Origin: Tannerella sp.
Lineage (GTDB): Bacteria > Bacteroidota > Bacteroidia > Bacteroidales > Tannerellaceae
Length of the DNA stretch: 6,453 nucleotides
NCBI GenBank assembly: GCA_031268395.1
Contig: JAIRXI010000037.1
Coordinates: 1 to 6,453, forward strand
Direction of reading: 5' to 3'
The position numbers and the translations under genes are program-made. The notes under the pieces were generated by a model that did not search any database, was not told the origin of the DNA, and worked only from the letters and a program-made list of their open reading frames with translations. Shown in pieces: positions 1 to 5,236 of the stretch (the first letter of the stretch is position 1; each line of letters starts with the position of its first letter).

Positions 1-8
1 CATTACAA

Positions 9-40
9 ACTCCCATCAACTGGGAGGCATTACTCCCATC
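9..40. repeat. Short direct and inverted repeats at the left edge
   Basis: The nine bases ACTCCCATC occur twice (9-17 and 32-40). Between them lies TGGGAG (21-26), which can pair perfectly with CTCCCA on its left (10-15, 5-base loop) or on its right (33-38, 6-base loop). The two pairings exclude each other. CATTAC also occurs twice (1-6 and 28-33), so this may be the tail of a repeat that continues outside the window. Read on the minus strand, the left hairpin is followed by TTTGT, a very weak resemblance to a terminator. Function is unknown. Confidence 0.5.
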
Positions 41-120
41 CAATTATAAACAAACGAAAGAGGCATAGCACATAATCAGCTTTTTCTCACTATCAAGACG
101 GTGCATTTGGGATGCTTACA

Positions 121-358
121 CCTTTCCATCACAGGTACTTACCTTTCCACCACAGGTACTTACCTTTCGCCCATAAGTACTTACCTTTCCACCACAGGTA
201 CTTACCTTTCCACCACAGGTACTTACCTTTCCACCACAGGTACTTACCTTTCCACCACAGGTACTTACCTTTCGCCCATAAGTACTTACCTTTCCACCAC
301 AGGTACTTACCTTTCGCCCATAGGTACTTACCTTTTGCCAACAGGTAGCTGCCTTTCG
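121..358. repeat. Tandem array of eleven 21-base hairpin-forming repeats
   Basis: Eleven head-to-tail 21-base units start at 121, 142, 163, 184, 205, 226, 247, 268, 289, 310 and 331, and a 7-base stub of a twelfth ends at 358. Most junctions carry the dyad AGGTACTTACCT. Within a unit TACCT and AGGTA can form a 5-base stem around a 9-base loop. Loops are TTCCACCAC (units 2, 4-7, 9), TTCCATCAC (unit 1), TTCGCCCAT (units 3, 8, 10) and TTTGCCAAC (unit 11). Units 3 and 8 have AAGTA in place of AGGTA, which still pairs in minus-strand RNA through a G-U pair. The array is open in five of six frames because its period is a multiple of three and only one frame contains a stop, so the heptapeptide-repeat ORFs here are not good gene candidates. 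It lies beyond the 3' end of the four-gene operon. It could be a variable-number repeat, a protein-binding array or part of a structured RNA. Confidence 0.9.
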
Positions 359-389
359 AGTCCGGAAGAAAAGGCTGCCTGCCGGCAGC
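348..389. repeat. Competing stem-loops at the right border of the tandem array
   Basis: GCTGCC occurs at 348-353 (inside the last, diverged repeat unit) and at 374-379. GGCAGC at 384-389 can pair with either copy, and the nearer pairing gives a 6-base stem with a 4-base loop. GCCTTT (351-356) can also pair with AAAGGC (370-375). CTGCCGGCAG (379-388) is a perfect 10-base palindrome. The conserved repeat thus merges into a more GC-rich folded region. Whether this is transcribed is unknown. Confidence 0.45.
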
Positions 390-470
390 AAACGGAATAT
401 CTGCCCGTCAACCCGTCCCGGCAGCGCCTCTTCCGGACACGACGGAGGAAGTGTCTGACGAACATGTTGA

Positions 471-498
471 GATAAAATTTTATCGTCCTCAAAGGACG
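471..498 (-). terminator. Palindrome plus hairpin, possible terminator
   Basis: CGTCCT (484-489) and AGGACG (493-498) form a perfect 6-base stem around CAA. Read on the minus strand, the stem is followed by ATAAAATTTTATC, part of the perfect palindrome GATAAAATTTTATC (471-484). A hairpin followed by an AT-rich stretch could end transcripts coming from the operon at 683-3953. The T run is short and starts several bases after the stem, and the site lies about 185 bases past the last stop codon, so this is tentative. The palindrome could instead be an operator-like site. Confidence 0.3.
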
Positions 499-626
499 CC
501 TCATAGAAACCATTGCCCGACAAAATGGAGATGAGCATGTCCCTGCGGGGACGGGCCATATTGCGTTGCGGGCCGTTTTTTACCGGCAGGGCGTCCCGGA
601 CACGAGGGATAACGGCTAATGGACCT

Positions 627-651
627 TTCGGGATTATTTCACATTCCCGAA
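627..651 (-). terminator. Stem-loop just after the hydrolase gene
   Basis: TTCGGGA (627-633) and TCCCGAA (645-651) form a perfect 7-base stem with an 11-base loop, about 31 bases past the stop codon of the last operon gene. No T run follows on the minus strand, so it is not a classic intrinsic terminator. It may protect the mRNA 3' end or help termination. Confidence 0.35.
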
Positions 652-682
652 TGGCGGCCGTCCAGTCTGCGGAGGCATATCT

Positions 683-1597
683 TTATGTTGCCGCCAGGAT
701 AAAATCGGACATGGCAGTGAAACAGCCGGCCTGTTCGTCCGGGGCGAACAGGCAGCAGTGGCCGCCTCCGGTGGAAAGCAGATGAAATTCTTTCAGATAG
801 GGAATGATTTTCTGCGCCCGCTCAATCACGGCTTCGCCGGGAAACAGGGCGTCCGATTTTTCGGCAATCACGCATACCGGCGCATTCAGTTTTCGGAGGC
901 TTTTCCTGCTGAAATAGTTGACAGTCCCGTTTTCTGCTTTTGCATGGAGCATAAGCATCCGGATAGCGTCCGTCACATCTGCCGGCGGAAAGGGCCATAC
1001 CGATTGCAGCGCTTTTTTTACACCGTCCGCCGTCAGGACGTTTTTCTTCTGCGCCTCCCGTGCCAGCCGGATGATTCCGGAGAGCGTCGAAACGCCTGCC
1101 AGTCCGGAGGGCATGACAAGCAACAGCCGTTCGATGCGCAACACGGAAGTTTCGCAAAGTTGCAGTGCGATCCCGGCGCCGAACGAACAGCCCAGCACCG
1201 GCGCCGCCGACAACTCCAGCGCGTCCATCACCTGACACGCCCATTCGCCGTATTCCGCTCTGGAGAAGGACAGGCGTTTTTCGGTGCTGAATCCGACCTG
1301 TCCAACCGGGTCGGGCACAATCAGTCGAAACCGGTTCAGGTCCAGCCCCCGCACCAGCGGACGAACGGCCAGCGGATTCAGCGCGTATTCCCCGTAAAAG
1401 ACCAGTACGGGCCGGCCCGCCGGATGACCGTACAGCATGACGTGTGTATCGCCGAAATCCGTTTTCACCATGCGTTCCGCCAGCGGCACATTCAGTTCCG
1501 CCAGCAGTTTCCGGTAGAGGTTGTGGAGGAGGTGACGCCCTTCTCTGGACCGGTAGACCTCCGATTCGTACTTGTGTTCCACGGCTGTAACGGACAT
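683..1597 (-). CDS. Alpha/beta-fold hydrolase
   Basis: This 304-residue protein looks like a complete cytoplasmic alpha/beta hydrolase. The nucleophile elbow G-C-S-F-G is at 136-140 with Ser138 as nucleophile. Asp249 (in EKSDALFPG) and His280 (in GGGHCC) complete the triad. The usual HG oxyanion motif after strand 3 appears as Y-G-E near residues 68-70. The N-terminus (YESEVYRSREGR, then FGDTHVMLYG) matches a hydrolase group common in Firmicutes and Bacteroidota whose substrates are mostly unknown. I chose the ATG at 1597 because the family-like N-terminus begins there, 5 bases after the upstream stop. An ATG at 1627 would overlap the upstream gene. It is the last gene of the four-gene operon and probably relies on the upstream promoter. 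Esterase, lactonase or peptidase activity is possible; fold and triad are secure, substrate is not. Confidence 0.9.
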   Translation of the reverse strand: MSVTAVEHKYESEVYRSREGRHLLHNLYRKLLAELNVPLAERMVKTDFGDTHVMLYGHPAGRPVLVFYGEYALNPLAVRPLVRGLDLNRFRLIVPDPVGQVGFSTEKRLSFSRAEYGEWACQVMDALELSAAPVLGCSFGAGIALQLCETSVLRIERLLLVMPSGLAGVSTLSGIIRLAREAQKKNVLTADGVKKALQSVWPFPPADVTDAIRMLMLHAKAENGTVNYFSRKSLRKLNAPVCVIAEKSDALFPGEAVIERAQKIIPYLKEFHLLSTGGGHCCLFAPDEQAGCFTAMSDFILAAT

Positions 1598-1602
1598 GCG
1601 GT

Positions 1603-1839
1603 TTATTTCTTCCGGGACAGTCGCCATACGCTCCGGACGATCCCCCGCAGGACAGCGGACAGCACATACAGGCCGGCACCGATGCAGGCAACCCAGAGGA
1701 GTTGCGTCCACAATTCGTGCCAGGGTGTACGGTAAACCAGAATGGCATACACGTTCATCAGCAGCGCGGCGATGAAGGAGCCGCACAGCCAGCGGATTTC
1801 TTGTTTCTGCCGCTTAACGGAGATCAGGATATCTTTCAT
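1603..1839 (-). CDS. Small protein with two membrane segments
   Basis: This 78-residue protein has a basic N-terminus (Lys2, Lys9, Arg10, Lys12, Arg16), a hydrophobic segment at about 17-36, a short loop (RTPWHELWT) and a second hydrophobic segment at about 46-64. The C-terminal tail is very basic (RSVWRLSRKK). By the positive-inside rule both ends should be cytoplasmic with a loop of about ten residues outside. A TTG in the same frame at 1848 would add three residues, but the ATG at 1839 lies one base after the oxidoreductase stop and is the better start. Its position between the oxidoreductase and hydrolase genes suggests translational coupling. I cannot name a family. It could be a membrane anchor or partner for an operon product, but this is inferred from position only. 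Clean topology and tight packing make a real gene likely. Confidence 0.8.
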   Translation of the reverse strand: MKDILISVKRQKQEIRWLCGSFIAALLMNVYAILVYRTPWHELWTQLLWVACIGAGLYVLSAVLRGIVRSVWRLSRKK

Positions 1840-1840
1840 C

Positions 1841-3163
1841 TCATGCAAAGTTTAAATAAGGTATTTTGTATTCGTCCGGGAAGGTGACGATGCGCTGCTC
1901 TTCCATAGCCTGCAGTCCCAGCAGTGCCAGGACGGAGGAGTAATAGGCCTCTTCTACCAGGTTGGGCGCCGGCCGGCCGGTGACGGCCGCCTCGCAGAAG
2001 GCGGCCAGCAGTTCCACCGAACCGTCGCTCGCGAATCCCGTGGTCGAGGCGCCGTCATGCGAACTCACCCTGTCTGTCACGAAATAGCCCGTGTTCTTTA
2101 CCGCCGTTTCCGGCACCCAACTCGGGCCGGCAAACGAGACACGGTCGAAAACCTGATGCTCGATCTGGTTGATCAACTGCATGATGCCGGATGCGGGCTT
2201 TATTTCTTCAAAATAATATTTCCCCTTTTCAAATTCCATTGTTCCACTGCTGCAGAGCAGTTCCTCCTCCAGGCCGTAAAAACGGTTGGAGATGATGGAC
2301 TCCCAGGTCATCTTGACGCCGCCGGCATAGCGGTATACCAGGCTGACATTGTCGTATACCTCGCGGCCGTCCTTCCAGTAGACGAGGTCGCCGAATCCGG
2401 AGACTGTTTCGGGGATCATCTTCATGGCCCAGTTCCCCACCTGTAGCTGATGGGTAGCCAGTTCCGTCATCAGCCCCCCGGAAAATTCCCTGTACAGCCG
2501 CCAGTTGATTTTCCGTTCCAGGCCGGGGGTGGGTACGGGCCTCCGCCAGTCGTTGTTGCGAAACCAGTAGGTGCGGATACCGGTGATTTCACCAAGCATG
2601 CCTGCATGGATCATCTCAATGGCCCGAAGGTATTTGGGATCGTAGAGGCGCTGCTGGCCGATGAACAGCACTTTGCCGCTACGCTTGAATGCCCGGTACA
2701 TGGCCAGGCATTCGGCTGGAGAGAGGGCCATGGACTTTTCGCAGAAGACGTGTTTCCCCGCCTCCAGTGCGTCGATCGTAATCGCCGGATGCGCGTTCAG
2801 GGGCGTGGCCACGAGTACGGCCCGGATATCCCTGTTTTCCAGCGCCTGCCGGTAGTCTGTATACGTTCTGGCTGCCGGGTACAAGGCGGCTGCCTCCTTC
2901 AGGTGAGGCGCATAGTCGTCACACAGGGCAGTCACTTCCACGTTCGGCAGGCCGCGCAGGTTTTGCAGGTGATACTGCCCTCGCGAACCGGTACCGATAA
3001 CGGCCAGTGTCACCTTCTCCCGCGCTATTTCCTTTTTTTCGTCTTCGCTGCACGACTGCAGCCAGGGAAAGGCCCCAAGCAGCGTGCCGCAGCCGCCGAT
3101 GGCACCCACGTGCCTGAAAAAATCCCTCCGGCTGACGGAGGTTTGTTCCAACATGTTATTCAT
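1841..3163 (-). CDS. Tat-exported Gfo/Idh/MocA-family oxidoreductase, putative lipoprotein
   Basis: This 440-residue protein starts with a twin-arginine signal (S-R-R-D-F-F at 11-16) and a hydrophobic stretch ending in L-Q-S-C with Cys38 as possible lipidation site. Cys38 is followed by S-E-D-E-K-K. The Rossmann domain carries V-I-G-T-G-S-R-G (55-62), the dinucleotide-binding glycine motif. C-E-K-S (141-144) stands where the family has EKP, keeping catalytic Lys143. The C-terminal domain has GGLMTELATHQ (229-239) with His238 at the usual active-site histidine position. Family members oxidise or reduce sugars and related polyols with tightly bound NAD(P), and some are glycosidases; Tat export fits folding with cofactor before export. 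The first ATG (3163) overlaps the apbE-like gene by 8 bases; the ATG at 3154 would leave a 1-base gap and three fewer residues. Substrate is unknown. Family is secure, lipidation is likely, surface exposure is speculative. Confidence 0.93.
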   Translation of the reverse strand: MNNMLEQTSVSRRDFFRHVGAIGGCGTLLGAFPWLQSCSEDEKKEIAREKVTLAVIGTGSRGQYHLQNLRGLPNVEVTALCDDYAPHLKEAAALYPAARTYTDYRQALENRDIRAVLVATPLNAHPAITIDALEAGKHVFCEKSMALSPAECLAMYRAFKRSGKVLFIGQQRLYDPKYLRAIEMIHAGMLGEITGIRTYWFRNNDWRRPVPTPGLERKINWRLYREFSGGLMTELATHQLQVGNWAMKMIPETVSGFGDLVYWKDGREVYDNVSLVYRYAGGVKMTWESIISNRFYGLEEELLCSSGTMEFEKGKYYFEEIKPASGIMQLINQIEHQVFDRVSFAGPSWVPETAVKNTGYFVTDRVSSHDGASTTGFASDGSVELLAAFCEAAVTGRPAPNLVEEAYYSSVLALLGLQAMEEQRIVTFPDEYKIPYLNFA

Positions 3164-3953
3164 ATAACTTATATTCTATTATTTTGAATCGGTTCACTAT
3201 ATTTTCCACTTTCCCGGGCACGGCCACCATCAGCGCCGTCGTCAGGGCTTCCGCATCGACCGGATCGACGGCTGCGACGGCCACCGTTTTCCGTCCCGTT
3301 ACGCAAACGCCCGTTTCCGGGTTCACGATGTGTGCCGGACGGGCGGGCCTGTTGCCGGAGACCGACAGGGAGCAGTCGCGCAGGCGCATGACCCCCGTCC
3401 GTTCCCCCGTGCAGGGGTTGTCTATTCCCACCGGCCAGCAGTCTCCGTGCGGATGCGTCCCCACTGCCAGTACCGAACTGTCGCCGAAATTGATCAGCGC
3501 GCGCACCACCGCTTCCTCCTCCAGCAGCCGGCGCAGTTGCCGCAGTGCATATCCCTTGCCATAGCCGCCGAGGTCGAAATCGGCACGCCCTTTCAGGAAA
3601 ACCGTCCGGTTCACGTCGTCAAATTCCACCGCGTCAAAGCGGCCGCGCGTGATATCGAAACAGCCATCCGTCCATTCAAAATAGCGCCGGCAGTCCTGCA
3701 AAACCGTCCACAATTCCCCGGCCATCCCCACCGGGCAAATGGCCGCATCACGATTCACCCGGTAAAGCGCGCTTTCCGGATCAAAACGGTTCAGTAACCG
3801 TTCCACACGCCGGATTTCGATTTCCATCCTGCTGCACAAGATGTCCAGCGCCGCAGGATCTTCTCCGAACAGCAACATGTCCAGCCGCGTCCCCATCAAA
3901 AGCGGGACGGACGCATGGAAAAGTTGCGACGAAGGATAGTAATTCGTATACAT
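3156..3953 (-). CDS. apbE: ApbE-like FAD:protein FMN transferase
   Basis: ApbE enzymes split FAD and attach FMN to Ser/Thr of target flavoproteins, using Mg. This 265-residue protein has the family landmarks in order: M-G-T (20-22), RFDPESALYRVNR (56-68, the usual NPxSxLxxLN region), DFDLGGYGKGYAL (125-137), INFGDSSVLAVG (154-165), HIVNPETG (208-215, His208 at the FAD-binding site) and EALTTALMV (235-243). At the metal site the usual Asp four residues before the conserved Thr239 is Glu235, a conservative change. There is no signal peptide or lipobox, unlike the exported ApbE of many Gram-negatives, and it is shorter than those (about 330-350 residues), so it should act in the cytoplasm. The ATG at 3953 is the first in frame. 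It is the first gene of the four-gene operon. None of its neighbours carries a standard flavinylation motif, so its target is unknown. Confidence 0.9.
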   Translation of the reverse strand: MYTNYYPSSQLFHASVPLLMGTRLDMLLFGEDPAALDILCSRMEIEIRRVERLLNRFDPESALYRVNRDAAICPVGMAGELWTVLQDCRRYFEWTDGCFDITRGRFDAVEFDDVNRTVFLKGRADFDLGGYGKGYALRQLRRLLEEEAVVRALINFGDSSVLAVGTHPHGDCWPVGIDNPCTGERTGVMRLRDCSLSVSGNRPARPAHIVNPETGVCVTGRKTVAVAAVDPVDAEALTTALMVAVPGKVENIVNRFKIIEYKLYE

Positions 3954-4056
3954 GCTACATTTCGATATTCCCTGTTACTGCCCGCACCCGCACGCTGACG
4001 GCATAGCCGGATGAATATCCGGGTGCACCTCTAACCGCTTCCGCGATCTCCGCAGA
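3954..4056. other. Intergenic gap with a perfect hairpin
   Basis: This gap of 103 bases separates the DUF6261 gene from the apbE-led operon. CCGGAT (4007-4012) and ATCCGG (4017-4022) form a perfect 6-base stem with a GAAT loop, 35-50 bases after the DUF6261 stop. No T run follows on the minus strand. I see no match to TAnnTTTG before the apbE-like gene, so its promoter is not evident; it may be a weak one or read-through from upstream. Confidence 0.4.
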
Positions 4057-4794
4057 TCAATCTTTCTCCTTCAGAACCGTCTTTCCCTGTGCGCCGGCCT
4101 GCTGCGCCAAGATGTTCCTGTAGCGCTCGAAGGCGGCATTCAGATCGTTGAGAAGCAGTTCATAAGCGGCCAAACCGTGACCTGTCGACACCACGTCGAA
4201 AAAATTGAGGATTGTCTGCAAGGCCTTGTCCACGTCGACACGGACTGTATGCATCCGTAGCAGCGGTCGCTTTGCCGTTTCGTCGCAGTCCACCTTTAGC
4301 AGATCCTTTAATTTTCTGTTTTCCAGTCCAATCTGCTCCACCCAGTCCGTCAGGGCAAGTGTCCGGACACAGGCGGAAGCCGTGCCGGAGGCAAGTTCGT
4401 GCAGAAAGTCGTCGATGGCGGCCGTTCCCTCATCGAGTGTTCTGGCGGCGATGCTGCCGTAGCGGTCAAAGATGGTGGACCGTTCCCCGGCAGCCTCGCG
4501 TTTCCCGGCATCAAAGTGGTTAAGGCCGGACTCGATGGCGTCGGACAGTCCGCGACAGTATCTTCCGCAAACACAATCCTGCGCCTGAATCTCGACCGTA
4601 TATTCGCTTTTCTGCATTATGTCGAGAAGGGATACCTCCGTGGTCACGAGTTGTCTGTATCCTGCGTACACGGATTCAATGCCAAACTGCACGGGGTTGT
4701 ACCGACCTATCGCGGCAATCACCGTTTCATGCAGTTCCACATGCGTTTCGTTGCGCAGATTTTCAAAATGTACCCTGATAATTTGTCGTTTCAT
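4057..4794 (-). CDS. DUF6261 family protein, function unknown
   Basis: This 245-residue protein matches what I know of DUF6261, a Bacteroidota family without assigned function. Recognisable parts are the N-terminal FENLRNETH (10-18), RGL...SGLNHFD (81-95), the region around IFDRYGSIA (108-116) and the conserved LTDWV (148-152) followed by a charged helix. It appears largely helical and soluble, with no signal peptide or membrane segment. Three cysteines sit close together as C-V-C-G-R-Y-C (74-80), an unusual feature that may or may not bind metal. I chose the ATG at 4794 because the family-like sequence begins right after it; a TTG at 4830 would add 12 residues. The frame stays open upstream to a stop at 4948-4950 but contains no ATG. 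Large gaps lie on both sides, so it is probably transcribed alone. Family membership is fairly sure. Confidence 0.85.
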   Translation of the reverse strand: MKRQIIRVHFENLRNETHVELHETVIAAIGRYNPVQFGIESVYAGYRQLVTTEVSLLDIMQKSEYTVEIQAQDCVCGRYCRGLSDAIESGLNHFDAGKREAAGERSTIFDRYGSIAARTLDEGTAAIDDFLHELASGTASACVRTLALTDWVEQIGLENRKLKDLLKVDCDETAKRPLLRMHTVRVDVDKALQTILNFFDVVSTGHGLAAYELLLNDLNAAFERYRNILAQQAGAQGKTVLKEKD

Positions 4795-4874
4795 GACGAG
4801 TCTCTGTTTATAAATCAATACTTGTTGCAATAAATGATATTTGAGAAAAGTGCGCTTTGAACGGCGCCCGACGG

Positions 4875-4990
4875 CTGTTGAAAATCCCTCCGAAGGCCCG
4901 GAAACATAGATCCTGTTGAAGGATCCGCCGAAGGTTCGGAGACGTTTTTAGCGGACGATACCGGAGGATTTCCGAAATTGTCCGGGAAAC
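4875..4990. repeat. Imperfect 38-base direct repeats with small hairpins
   Basis: The 32 bases at 4875-4906 and 4913-4944 align without gaps at 23 positions, sharing CTGTTGAA, CCGAAGG and CGGA. A looser third copy lies near 4965-4990 (CCGAA, then CCGGGAAAC). The period of 38 is not a multiple of three, so the similarity is not a peptide repeat in one frame. The second copy contains CCGAA-GG-TTCGG (4928-4939), and GATCC/GGATC (4909-4913, 4921-4925) forms a perfect 5-base stem at the junction. It may be RNA structure in the DUF6261 leader or decayed repeat DNA. Confidence 0.5.
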
Positions 4991-5088
4991 TTGGCTGGCT
5001 GGCAGGCATCCGTCCGAAAAAAGAGAAGTCTGCAAAACCGGTAAATGTTCCATATTTAACCATTATGTATCAATTACATTATTCGCCG

Positions 5089-5096
5089 CGAAAGTA
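5089..5096 (-). promoter_or_regulatory. Candidate -7 promoter element upstream of DUF6261
   Basis: The minus strand reads TACTTTCG, one mismatch from the Bacteroidetes -7 consensus TAnnTTTG, followed by a GC-rich then AT-rich start region as is common in this phylum. No clear TTG lies at the -33 position; an A9 tract occupies part of the spacer. If active, it would start a transcript near 5080 with a leader of roughly 285 bases before the DUF6261 ATG. Confidence 0.35.
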
Positions 5097-5182
5097 ACCA
5101 TTTTTTTTTGAGCCATGCCATTATTACGCGGATTTTTTACTTGGAATCCGGATCAGACAGGATTTTTTGTACAAGAATCTCT

Positions 5183-5236
5183 GCCGGCGGAATGCCTTTA
5201 CAGACAGCCGGGACGGTACTGTCCCGGGACGCCGGC
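5183..5236 (-). terminator. Nested stem-loops after the alcohol dehydrogenase gene
   Basis: GCCGGCG (5183-5189) pairs perfectly with CGCCGGC (5230-5236). Inside lies a second perfect 7-base stem, CCGGGAC (5208-5214) with GTCCCGG (5221-5227), around a 6-base loop. The structure begins about 20 bases after the stop codon and is very GC-rich, so it should fold strongly. No T run follows on the minus strand, so it is not a textbook intrinsic terminator; it may stabilise the 3' end or aid factor-dependent termination. Confidence 0.4.

Larger units (their letters stand above)
359..682. other. Non-coding stretch between the repeat array and the operon end
   Basis: I see no convincing gene here. A minus-strand frame starting at 559 runs into the repeat array, but its first ~70 residues resemble no family I know and the rest is the repeat read in frame. 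The stretch holds several small dyads: a perfect 14-base palindrome (471-484), a 6-base stem with 3-base loop (484-498), GTCCC/GGGAC around TGCG (539-552) and a 7-base stem (627-651). It also has an imperfect direct repeat, 418-446 against 583-609, sharing CCGGCAG and CCGGACACGA. This may be the operon's 3' region plus decayed repeat material. Confidence 0.5.

Noticed and set aside
121..358. CRISPR array
   Set aside because: The repeats are directly adjacent 21-base units with no unique spacers, and there are no cas genes.
101..475. Plus-strand ORFs of 124 and 78 codons through the repeat array
   Set aside because: Same reason: the repeat period is a multiple of three, so any stop-free frame stays open. 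No start signals or recognisable domain.
116..559. A 147-codon minus-strand ORF containing seven-residue repeats
   Set aside because: Most of it is the 21-base array, which is open in five of six frames by construction. The non-repeat first half matches nothing I recognise, has no family motifs and lacks a supporting promoter or operon context.
758..1735. A 325-codon plus-strand ORF
   Set aside because: It lies opposite the alpha/beta hydrolase gene, whose full motif set fixes the coding strand. Long antisense frames are common in GC-rich genes.
822..1748. A 308-codon minus-strand ORF overlapping the hydrolase
   Set aside because: It is a shifted frame of the hydrolase gene with low-complexity composition and no motif.
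683..1786. Longer 367-residue form of the hydrolase
   Set aside because: The extra 63 N-terminal residues are the small membrane protein gene read in another frame; the family-like N-terminus begins at the ATG at 1597.
1841..3163. A flavinylation site in the Gfo/Idh protein (D-G-A-S-T-T-G near residues 370-376) as target of the neighbouring ApbE-like enzyme
   Set aside because: Only D-G-x-S agrees with the usual motif; the following Ala-Thr is missing, and the family binds NAD(P), not covalent FMN.
3330..3797. Plus-strand ORFs opposite the apbE-like gene
   Set aside because: Shadow frames of a gene with clear ApbE motifs on the minus strand.
4808..5063. Overlapping 81- and 82-codon minus-strand ORFs upstream of DUF6261
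   Set aside because: All three minus frames are open here, the two ORFs overlap almost fully, and the 38-base repeats they cover are out of frame with each other. The 82-codon one starts soon after the promoter candidate, so it is kept only as a question in the findings.
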